Source of the DNA: Chloracidobacterium sp. UBA3360
Lineage (GTDB): Bacteria; Acidobacteriota; Blastocatellia; Pyrinomonadales; Pyrinomonadaceae
Direction of reading: 5' to 3'
NCBI GenBank assembly: GCA_002360555.1
Contig: DEQS01000008.1
Coordinates: 1-6,095 of the forward strand
Length of the DNA: 6,095 nt
Shown one piece after another: positions 1 through 4,402 of the stretch. The notes below the pieces were generated by a model. That model searched no databases. It saw only the letters and a program-made list of their open reading frames with translations, and had not been told where the DNA came from. Within the stretch, counting starts at the first letter, position 1, and the number at the start of each line of letters is the position of its first letter. Made by a program: the position numbers and the translations under genes.

Positions 1-186
1 GTTCGTGTTGACCGCTTGGTCAAGCATCCGGTGTATCGCAAATACGTCAAGAAGCGTAAGAAATTCATGGCCCACGACGAAACAGGGGCCGGGATCGGCG
101 ACAAGGTCAGGATCATTGAAACGCGTCCTTTGTCGGCCAGGAAGCGTTGGCGTGTAGTTGAGATATTGCATAAGGCGGCGAAATAG
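1..186 (+). CDS. rpsQ: 30S ribosomal protein S17, 3' part (partial at left edge)
   Basis: Frame 1 is open from the first base to a TAG stop at 184-186 and gives the last 61 residues of S17; the start codon lies left of the window. S17 is an OB-fold protein that binds 16S rRNA early in assembly of the small-subunit body. The visible part carries the family's diagnostic C-terminal half: a basic stretch (YRKYVKKRKKF), then AHDE, GIGDKVRIIETRPLSARKRW, and the closing strand RVVEIL. S17 is normally about 80-90 residues, so roughly the first quarter is missing. It is followed after 70 bases by rplN, as expected at the S10/spc boundary. Nothing in the visible part looks degraded. Confidence 0.97.
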   Translation, partial: VRVDRLVKHPVYRKYVKKRKKFMAHDETGAGIGDKVRIIETRPLSARKRWRVVEILHKAAK

Positions 187-256
187 TTTCGAATTCCAAG
201 TTCGGACCGGCTCGGTTTAGAAAGAGATCGGCGAAGTTGGTTGGAGTGTAAAAGTT

Positions 257-625
257 ATGATTCAGATGCAGACCTCGTTAACGGTCGCAGACAATTCAGG
301 TGCAAAGCGGGTCGTTATGATCATGCCGGTCGGCGGTTCGACTGCAAAGATCGCACGGCTCGGCGACACGATCAAGGTGACGGTCAAAGAAGCCTCCCCG
401 GATGGCACTGCCAAAAAGGGAAAGGTTTATAACGCGGTTATCGTCAGAACCCGAAAGGAAGTTCGCCGTAAGGATGGGACTTATATTCGCTTTGACGAAA
501 ACGCAGCTGTCCTTATCAAAGAAGACGGCACACCGGTCGGAACGCGTGTTTTTGGCCCCGTGGCCCGCGAACTGCGTGAAAGGAATTTCATGAAGATCGT
601 GTCATTGGCACCAGAGGTTATCTAA
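257..625 (+). CDS. rplN: 50S ribosomal protein L14
   Basis: Complete 122-residue L14, the usual family length. L14 binds 23S rRNA on the interface side of the large subunit and contributes to an intersubunit bridge with 16S rRNA. The sequence shows the conserved N-terminus with VADNSGAKRV (about residues 10-19), the core region AVIVRTRKEVRRKDGTYIRFDENAAVLI (about 60-88) and the C-terminal block GTRVFGPVARELRERNFMKI ending SLAPEVI. The ATG at 257 is preceded by GGAG at 243-246, about 10 bases upstream, and gives the canonical MIQ start. The 70-base gap from rpsQ (187-256) has no clear array or hairpin; two RTTC-type units near 190-203 could be a decayed heptad remnant, but that is weak. Overlapping frames here are shadows. 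Confidence 0.98.
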   Translation: MIQMQTSLTVADNSGAKRVVMIMPVGGSTAKIARLGDTIKVTVKEASPDGTAKKGKVYNAVIVRTRKEVRRKDGTYIRFDENAAVLIKEDGTPVGTRVFGPVARELRERNFMKIVSLAPEVI

Positions 626-630
626 ACGTA

Positions 631-663
631 ATGCAGAGTGCAGAATGCACAATGCAGAATTTA
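631..663 (+). repeat. Heptad repeat array in the rplN-rplX gap
   Basis: Four tandem 7-base units start 5 bases after the rplN stop: ATGCAGA (631-637), GTGCAGA (638-644), ATGCACA (645-651) and ATGCAGA (652-658). Read in another phase they are GAATGCA, CAATGCA and GAATTTA, fitting the [GC]AAYNNN pattern of other gaps in this operon. A small inverted repeat, GTGCA-GAA-TGCAC (638-650), could form a weak hairpin. The array contains an in-frame ATG (645) that would lengthen rplX by 10 codons. The units are seen directly; any function is unknown. Confidence 0.8.
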
Positions 664-674
664 AGAGTGAAGAA

Positions 675-1112
675 ATGAAAACTGCAAAGACAGGAACAGT
701 AAATAGCAGAATCAAGCGCGGCGACCAGGTCGTGTTTATAGCGGGCAAAGAATATAACCGTTATGACAGCGCCGGTACTCGCCAGCCGTATCGCGGCAAG
801 GTGATCGCGGTCGATGCCCGCAACGGCAAGGTCAAGGTCGAGGGTGCGATGATCGTCAAACGTCACCGCAAACCGGTACCGCAGCTCAACCGCGAAGGCG
901 GCATATTTGAGCAAGAGGCTTGGGTCAGCTCGTCAAATGTAGCGTTGATCGATCCGGAAACGGGTAAGCCGACCAAGGTCAAGTACGAGATCCGCGATGG
1001 AAAGAAAGTGCGAGTCGCTAAGAGCGGCAAACTCATCCCGGAAACCGCTTGGGCCAAGAAAGAAGGCAGGAAAGCGGTCGAGGATGAGGAAGCACCGGAA
1101 GAGGCGAAATAG
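675..1112 (+). CDS. rplX: 50S ribosomal protein L24, with KOW-domain insertion and acidic C-terminal tail
   Basis: L24 initiates large-subunit assembly by binding the 5' domain of 23S rRNA and sits near the exit of the peptide tunnel. From the ATG at 675 it has 145 residues, against about 105 in typical bacterial L24. A KOW-type N-terminus (IKRGDQVVFIAGK, about 13-25) leads into YRGKVIAVDARNGKVKVEG, then VKRHRKPVPQLNREGGIFEQEA (about 61-82) and the SNVALIDPETGKPTKV and DGKKVRVAKSG blocks. Two oddities explain the length: about 10 extra residues after the AGK (within 26-39) and a tail of about 25 residues ending in the acidic VEDEEAPEEAK. An in-frame ATG at 645 would add MHNAEFKSEE, but that segment is translated from the repeat array, whereas the 675 start follows purine-rich GAGTGAAGAA (665-674). 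I therefore prefer 675, without certainty. Confidence 0.94.
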   Translation: MKTAKTGTVNSRIKRGDQVVFIAGKEYNRYDSAGTRQPYRGKVIAVDARNGKVKVEGAMIVKRHRKPVPQLNREGGIFEQEAWVSSSNVALIDPETGKPTKVKYEIRDGKKVRVAKSGKLIPETAWAKKEGRKAVEDEEAPEEAK

Positions 1113-1133
1113 TTTTATCGTTTGGAAACGGAG

Positions 1134-1168
1134 GATTTCAAATTTGAGATTTGAAATTGCAAAATCCG
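1134..1168 (+). repeat. Heptad repeat with perfect hairpin in the rplX-rplE gap
   Basis: An AT-rich array of 7-base units: GATTTCA, AATTTGA, GATTTGA, AATTGCA, AAATCCG (1134-1168). Within it ATTTCAAAT (1135-1143) and ATTTGAAAT (1149-1157) are perfect inverted repeats separated by TTGAG, giving a 9-bp AT-rich stem. There is no T run after it, so it does not look like an intrinsic terminator. It lies about 40 bases before the rplE start. The 10-base string ATTTGAAATT recurs twice in the rpsE-rpmD gap, tying the two arrays together. Confidence 0.75.
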
Positions 1169-1195
1169 GGACCCAAATAAACGGAAGATAAGAAA

Positions 1196-1735
1196 ATGGC
1201 TAGATTAAGAGAAAAATACAAAAAAGAGATCGCTCCGGCTTTGGCCAAAGAGTTTGATATCAAAAACCCGATGGCGATCCCCAAGATCGAAAAGGTTGTC
1301 GTAAACATGGGCCTCGGCGAAGCTTCGGCAAACGCTAAGATCCTCGATGTCGCAACCGAAGAGCTAAAAGTTGTGACAGGTCAAAAGCCTGTTGTAACCA
1401 AAGCAAAAAAATCGATCGCGGCTTTCAAACTGCGTCAGGGTATGGCTATCGGTACGATGGTCACGCTGCGTGGCGAGAGAATGTACGAATTTCTTGACCG
1501 TCTGATCTCAGTAGCTCTGCCGCGTGTACGCGATTTTCGCGGCATCTCAGGTAAGGCTTTTGACGGACGCGGAAATTACACACTTGGTATTCGCGAGCAG
1601 TTGATCTTTCCGGAGATCGATTTTAATAAGGTCGATAAGACCCGCGGAATGAATATTTCGATCGTCACAACGGCTCGAAATGACGATGAGGCCCGCTCGC
1701 TGCTGAAAGCGATCGGTATGCCGTTCAGACAATAA
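1196..1735 (+). CDS. rplE: 50S ribosomal protein L5
   Basis: Complete 179-residue L5, the normal bacterial length. L5 binds 5S rRNA together with L18 and forms part of the central protuberance that touches the small-subunit head and P-site tRNA. Recognisable blocks are PKIEKVVVNMGLGEA (about 29-43), GQKPVVTKAKKSIAAFKLRQG (about 62-82), RGERMYEFLDRLISVALPRVRDFRG (about 92-116), and the C-terminal run from FDGRGNYTLGIREQ (about 122-135) to the MPFR ending. The ATG at 1196 gives the expected MARLREKY start, preceded by a modest GGAAG (1183-1187). rpsN begins only 4 bases after the stop, so the two are probably translationally coupled. In E. coli, S8 represses the spc operon by binding mRNA around this start; no convincing S8-site mimic was recognised here. 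Confidence 0.98.
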   Translation: MARLREKYKKEIAPALAKEFDIKNPMAIPKIEKVVVNMGLGEASANAKILDVATEELKVVTGQKPVVTKAKKSIAAFKLRQGMAIGTMVTLRGERMYEFLDRLISVALPRVRDFRGISGKAFDGRGNYTLGIREQLIFPEIDFNKVDKTRGMNISIVTTARNDDEARSLLKAIGMPFRQ

Positions 1736-1739
1736 GAAA

Positions 1740-2045
1740 ATGGCAAAGATAAGCAAAATAGTTACAAACGAACGCCGCAAGGAAAAGGTCAAGCTCTGGT
1801 CGGCCCGCCGTGCGGAGGCAAAAAAGATCATCAACAACCCTAAATCGACGGTCGAAGAGGTCGATGCAGCGGTAATCAAGCTGCAAAAAATGCCGCGTGA
1901 CGGCAGCCCGATCAGGGTCCGCAACCGCTGTTCACAGACGGGTCGGTCGAGAGGTTATTTGAGGAAATTTGGTATTTCCCGCATCGCTTTGCGTGAATTG
2001 GCCCTCGAAGGCCAGATCCCGGGCGTTGTTAAGTCGAGCTGGTAG
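1740..2045 (+). CDS. rpsN: 30S ribosomal protein S14, zinc-independent (long) form
   Basis: Complete 101-residue S14, matching the length of the long E. coli-type protein. S14 is a late-binding protein of the small-subunit head near the A and P sites. The C-terminal half is diagnostic: LPRDG-like MPRDGSPIRVRNRC (about 51-64), TGRSRGYLRKFGISRIALRELA (about 67-88), GQIPGVVKSSW (91-101). Only one cysteine (residue 64) is present and there are no CxxC pairs, so this is the form that does not bind zinc rather than the 61-residue zinc-ribbon form. The start ATG lies 4 bases after the rplE stop. Its upstream sequence ATAAGAAAATGGC (1732-1744) is identical to that at the rplE start (1188-1200). Confidence 0.98.
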   Translation: MAKISKIVTNERRKEKVKLWSARRAEAKKIINNPKSTVEEVDAAVIKLQKMPRDGSPIRVRNRCSQTGRSRGYLRKFGISRIALRELALEGQIPGVVKSSW

Positions 2046-2046
2046 A

Positions 2047-2116
2047 GTTTGGTGTACCGCCTTTTTTCGGCGGCAGATTACTTAAGTGGAGGCTTGCTAA
2101 AGCAGGGGCTCCAAAC
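2047..2116 (+). repeat. Nested palindromic element, copy 1 (diverged), in the rpsN-rpsH gap
   Basis: The element begins just after the rpsN stop. The outer arms GTTTGG (2047-2052) and CCAAAC (2111-2116) are complementary. Inside are a hairpin CCGCC-TTTTTTC-GGCGG (2057-2073) and a second, imperfect one around CTTGC-TAAA-GCAGG (2093-2106, one G-T pair). A further GGAG/CTCC pairing (2088-2091 with 2109-2112) could extend the second. The right end AAAGCAGGGGCTCCAAAC (2099-2116) matches copy 2 (3205-3222) at 16 of 18 positions. This copy is longer in the middle and has lost part of the outer pairing, so it looks like an older copy of the same mobile or dispersed repeat. The T run is in a loop, not after a stem, so I do not call a terminator. 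Confidence 0.8.
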
Positions 2117-2139
2117 TGAGTTTACGGAGTAAAAGAGAC

Positions 2140-2532
2140 ATGACAGATCCAATAGCCGATATGCTGACGCGAATTCGCAATGCAATTGCAGCGAATCACA
2201 CACGCGTTGATATCCCGGGCTCAAAGTTAAAGATGGAATTGGCCCGCATCCTCAAGGACGAGGGCTACATCAACAGTTACACGACCAAGGGCGAAGGCGT
2301 GAAATACATGATCCGTGTATTTTTACGCTACGACGCCAAAGGCGTTTCGTCGATCACGCATTTATCGCGTGTATCGAGCCCAGGACGCCGCGTTTACGTA
2401 GGTTCGGGCGAGATCCCAAAGGTTCTCGGCGGCTATGGCGTGAATATCGTTTCGACGTCGCAGGGACTTATGAGCGGCAAACAGGCCCGTCAGGCAAAAA
2501 TCGGCGGCGAGATCCTAGCGGAAGTTTATTAA
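2140..2532 (+). CDS. rpsH: 30S ribosomal protein S8
   Basis: Complete 130-residue S8, the usual length. S8 binds the central domain of 16S rRNA (helix 21 region) and is a primary organiser of the small-subunit platform; in E. coli it is also the translational repressor of the spc operon. The N-terminus MTDPIADMLTRIRNA is canonical, followed by KMELARILKDEGYI (about 31-44), SSPGRRVY (about 79-86) and the family signature GGYGVNIVSTSQGLMSGKQARQ with GGEILAEVY at the end (about 97-130). The ATG at 2140 follows GGAGT at 2126-2130 with about 10 bases of spacing, a clear Shine-Dalgarno. It is separated from rpsN by 94 bases that are mostly a palindromic repeat, so coupling to rpsN is unlikely. Confidence 0.98.
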   Translation: MTDPIADMLTRIRNAIAANHTRVDIPGSKLKMELARILKDEGYINSYTTKGEGVKYMIRVFLRYDAKGVSSITHLSRVSSPGRRVYVGSGEIPKVLGGYGVNIVSTSQGLMSGKQARQAKIGGEILAEVY

Positions 2533-2533
2533 A

Positions 2534-2603
2534 AGTGAATAGTGAACAGTGAACAGTGAATAGTTATTCACTTGTTGCTCGTCACTTACCACTTGTCACT
2601 AGA
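2534..2603 (+). repeat. Heptad repeat array with strand switch and hairpin in the rpsH-rplF gap
   Basis: The left half is four direct 7-base units, AGTGAAT, AGTGAAC, AGTGAAC, AGTGAAT (2534-2561). The right half holds units of the opposite orientation, CACTTGT (2569-2575), CACTTAC (2583-2589), CACTTGT (2590-2596) and CACTAGA (2597-2603), whose complements again carry AGTG every 7 bases. At the switch AGTGAATA (2555-2562) and TATTCACT (2565-2572) are perfect inverted repeats, and three more pairs follow past a one-base bulge. The array starts 2 bases after the rpsH stop and ends 4 bases before rplF, occupying nearly the whole gap. A 17-base string (2548-2564) is repeated exactly at 4401-4417. 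Confidence 0.88.
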
Positions 2604-2607
2604 ATAT

Positions 2608-3168
2608 ATGTCAAGAGTAGGAAAAAAACCGATCTCGATACCGTCCGGCGTGACCGTGACGATCAATGAATCGGAGATGGAAGTCAAAGGGCCAAAAGGC
2701 ACATTGCGTAGCCCGATCCCGGCTGGCGTCAGCTTTAAGCAAGAGGAAGGCACACTTACGGCGGAGCGTGCGAGCGACGATGTTGCGGCGTTTCACGGAC
2801 TCGCGAGAGCACTGGCTAATAACGCAATTGTCGGAGTGACTGAAGGCTTTACGAAAGATCTCGATATCGTCGGGGTTGGTTATAAGGCTGATGTGCAGGG
2901 CAAAAAGATCTTGTTCGCGCTCGGGTATTCGCACCCGATCGAATATCCTCTGCCCGAAGGCGTTGATGCCAAAGCAGAGCGTGTAAATTCAAAGACGTCG
3001 ATCAACCAGTATCAAACAACGATCACGCTGAGCGGCATCGACAAGCAATTGCTTGGACAGGTCGCAGCCGAATTGAACCGTCTGCGTAAGCCGGATGCAT
3101 ACAAGGGCAAGGGCGTTAGATACGCGGATAAGTATTACAGATTGAAACCGGGAAAGACCGGTAAGTAA
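2608..3168 (+). CDS. rplF: 50S ribosomal protein L6
   Basis: Complete 186-residue L6, close to the usual 175-185. L6 binds 23S rRNA near the sarcin-ricin loop and the base of the stalk, where translation factors dock; it has two related alpha/beta domains. Visible blocks are MSRVGKKPISIPSGV at the start, VKGPKGTL (about 26-33), the inter-domain region with VGVGYKADVQGKKILFALGYSHP (about 88-110) and the C-terminal signature RKPDAYKGKGVRYADK (about 160-175). The ATG at 2608 gives the canonical N-terminus. An in-frame TTG at 2572 would add 12 residues translated from the repeat array and is rejected. No Shine-Dalgarno is visible: the bases before the ATG are CACTAGAATAT, so initiation may rely on an unstructured AT-rich leader or other signals. 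Confidence 0.98.
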   Translation: MSRVGKKPISIPSGVTVTINESEMEVKGPKGTLRSPIPAGVSFKQEEGTLTAERASDDVAAFHGLARALANNAIVGVTEGFTKDLDIVGVGYKADVQGKKILFALGYSHPIEYPLPEGVDAKAERVNSKTSINQYQTTITLSGIDKQLLGQVAAELNRLRKPDAYKGKGVRYADKYYRLKPGKTGK

Positions 3169-3173
3169 TTAGC

Positions 3174-3222
3174 TTGGAGTCCCGCCTTTAGGCGGCTGCC
3201 CGCTAAAGCGGGGACTCCAAAC
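3174..3222 (+). repeat. Nested palindromic element, copy 2 (intact), in the rplF-rplR gap
   Basis: The outer arms TTGGAGTCCC (3174-3183) and GGGACTCCAA (3211-3220) form a perfect 10-bp inverted repeat. Between them lie two compact hairpins, CCGCC-TTTA-GGCGG (3182-3195) and CCCGC-TAAA-GCGGG (3199-3212), which share a few bases with the outer arms. The single strand could fold as a three-way junction or as a long stem with two loops. The element fills nearly the whole gap and ends 8 bases before the rplR ATG, with GGGG (3223-3226) immediately after it. It is related to the element at 2047-2116. There is no T run, so it is unlikely to be an intrinsic terminator, and transcription must pass it to reach rplR. 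Confidence 0.9.
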
Positions 3223-3230
3223 GGGGAATT

Positions 3231-3635
3231 ATGGGACAGAAAAGCAGAGCAGAAATCAGAGCAGGTGTTCACAGCCGCATTCGTAAGAAAGTTCGCGGTT
3301 CGGCTGACAGGCCGAGACTAGCGGTTTTCCGCAGCCTCAACCACATCTACGCGCAGGTCATTGATGACCATAGCGGTACGACGCTGGCGACGGCATCGAC
3401 AACCGAAAAGGCACTTGGTATCAAGGCCGGCGGTAATGTCGAGGCGGCAAAATCGATCGGTAAGGCTATCGCCGAGCGTGCACAAAAGGCAGGTATCTCG
3501 ACCGTTGTGTTCGATCGTGGCGGATATCTTTTCCACGGACGCGTCAAAGCGTTGATCGACGCGACCCGCGAGGCCGGACTTAACAAGCACGAGGCAGCTG
3601 CAAAGGTAGAAAAGCAAGAAGGTAATGATGAATAA
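3231..3635 (+). CDS. rplR: 50S ribosomal protein L18, with C-terminal extension
   Basis: Complete L18 of 134 residues. L18 binds 5S rRNA with L5 and helps attach it to the central protuberance. Conserved blocks are a basic N-terminus (HSRIRKKVRG, about 14-23), RPRLAVFRSLNHIYAQVIDD (about 27-46), a helix rich in alanine and lysine, and VVFDRGGYLFHGRVKALIDATREAGL (about 92-117). Most bacterial L18 end at that AGL; here about 17 further residues follow (NKHEAAAKVEKQEGNDE). The ATG at 3231 has only GGGG (3223-3226) as a weak Shine-Dalgarno, placed directly after the palindromic element. The 3' end overlaps the start of rpsE by 8 bases, and the codons of the tail supply the rpsE ribosome binding site. 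Confidence 0.97.
   Translation: MGQKSRAEIRAGVHSRIRKKVRGSADRPRLAVFRSLNHIYAQVIDDHSGTTLATASTTEKALGIKAGGNVEAAKSIGKAIAERAQKAGISTVVFDRGGYLFHGRVKALIDATREAGLNKHEAAAKVEKQEGNDE
3616..3622 (+). promoter_or_regulatory. Ribosome binding site for rpsE, inside the end of rplR
   Basis: AAGAAGG lies within the last codons of rplR. It is 2 bases before the ATG at 3625 and 5 bases before the ATG at 3628; the second spacing is much more usual, which is why 3628 is taken as the rpsE start. The position implies translational coupling of L18 and S5. Confidence 0.6.
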
Positions 3636-4134
3636 TAATAAGAAGATCAATCCGGGCGGTTTGCTCCTCAAGGATCAGCTGATCTCGATCAATCGAGTCA
3701 CCAAGGTCGTTAAGGGCGGTAAGAATATGTCGTTTGCGGCATTGGTCGTCGTCGGTGATGAGGCCGGACACGTTGGTTTTGGAACAGGAAAGGCAAAGGA
3801 AGTGCCGAACGCGATCAAGAAAGCGGTCGAAGCAGCCAAAAACAGTCTTATCCGAGTGCCGCTTATCGATGGTACGCTGCCACACGAACTGATCGGCAAA
3901 TACGGTGCAGGACGCGTCTTGCTCAAGCCGGCATCAGAGGGAACTGGCGTTATCGCCGGCGGAGCCGTGCGTGCGGTATTGCAGTCGCTTGGCGTTCATA
4001 ATGTTCGTACCAAGATCCTTGGTTCGAACAACCCGCACAACGTCATTCGTGCAACATTTAACGGCCTGACGAGAATGAAGGACCCGCTCGAAGTTGCAAG
4101 ATTGCGTGGAAAGCAAGTGGAAGAACTTGGCTAA
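3628..4134 (+). CDS. rpsE: 30S ribosomal protein S5
   Basis: S5 of 168 residues, the normal size. S5 sits where the head, body and mRNA entry channel of the small subunit meet and influences decoding fidelity and mRNA unwinding. The N-terminal double-strand-RNA-binding-like domain shows INRVTKVVKGGKNMSFAALVVVGD (about 21-44), GHVGFGTGKAKEVPNAIKKAVEAAK (about 47-71). The C-terminal domain shows PHELIGKYGAGRVLLKPASEGTGVIAGGAVRAVLQSLGVHNVRTKILGSNN (about 85-135). Where many S5 proteins have GGRRFSF this one has GGKNMSF, a tolerated variation at a site linked to decoding and ribosomal ambiguity mutations in E. coli. Two ATGs are adjacent (3625 and 3628); I choose 3628 from Shine-Dalgarno spacing. 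It overlaps the rplR stop by 8 bases. Confidence 0.97.
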   Translation: MNNNKKINPGGLLLKDQLISINRVTKVVKGGKNMSFAALVVVGDEAGHVGFGTGKAKEVPNAIKKAVEAAKNSLIRVPLIDGTLPHELIGKYGAGRVLLKPASEGTGVIAGGAVRAVLQSLGVHNVRTKILGSNNPHNVIRATFNGLTRMKDPLEVARLRGKQVEELG

Positions 4135-4197
4135 ATTTCGAATTAGCAATTACGAATTGATTCGTAATTTGAAATTTGAAATTCGTAATTGAATTAT
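4135..4197 (+). repeat. Heptad repeat array with strand switch and hairpin in the rpsE-rpmD gap
   Basis: Nine consecutive 7-base units fill the gap from the base after the rpsE stop to one base before the rpmD ATG: ATTTCGA, ATTAGCA, ATTACGA, ATTGATT, CGTAATT, TGAAATT, TGAAATT, CGTAATT, GAATTAT. The first three read in one orientation; the CGTAATT units are the reverse complement of AATTACG. At the switch AATTACGAAT (4148-4157) and ATTCGTAATT (4160-4169) are perfect 10-bp inverted repeats with a 2-base centre (in practice an 8-bp stem with a 6-base loop). This is the cleanest array of the window. No T run follows. Confidence 0.9.
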
Positions 4198-4198
4198 C

Positions 4199-4402
4199 AT
4201 GGCAAAGAAAATAGAAAATTCGGATAGCTCGCAGATCAAGATCCAGTATTACCGGAGCATGATCGGCTACGCTAAGAAACAGAAAGATATCGTCAAGAGC
4301 CTGGGCATCACAAAGTTGAACCAGACGGTCGTCCGTGAGGACACGGCGGCATCACGCGGCATTGTTGCAAAGATCCCGCATCTTTTGAGGATTGTTGATT
4401 AG
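4199..4402 (+). CDS. rpmD: 50S ribosomal protein L30
   Basis: Complete L30 of 67 residues; the bacterial protein is usually about 60. L30 is a small 23S rRNA-binding protein on the solvent side of the large subunit. The family pattern is clear: KIQYYRSMIGYAKKQKDIVKSLGITKLNQTVVREDTAASRGIVAKIPHLLRI (about 14-65), with the invariant IGY, the LG-x-x-K motif, the DT-x-x-x-RG motif and the closing HLL. About seven extra polar residues (KIENSDS) lie at the N-terminus. There is no Shine-Dalgarno before the ATG at 4199; the preceding bases are the heptad array ending GAATTATC. The TAG stop (4400-4402) overlaps the first unit of the next array. Confidence 0.97.
   Translation: MAKKIENSDSSQIKIQYYRSMIGYAKKQKDIVKSLGITKLNQTVVREDTAASRGIVAKIPHLLRIVD

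Noticed and set aside
187..256. Possible heptad remnant (CGAATTC, CAAGTTC) in the rpsQ-rplN gap
   Set aside because: Only two units fit, with no array or inverted partner; not distinguishable from chance.
1151..1180. TTGAAA ... AAATAA before rplE as an internal promoter
   Set aside because: The -10 match is poor and the -35 match is part of the AT-rich heptad array, so it would be expected by chance.
2057..2073. CCGCC-T-run-GGCGG as an intrinsic terminator after rpsN
   Set aside because: The T run is in the loop and no T run follows the stem; the operon continues into rpsH.
2534..2603. CRISPR array
   Set aside because: The units are 7 bases with no spacers of constant length, and no cas genes are present; these are simple short-period repeats.
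3174..3222. Strong GC stem after rplF as a terminator
   Set aside because: It is followed by GGGG and not by T residues, and rplR, an essential gene of the same operon, starts 8 bases later.
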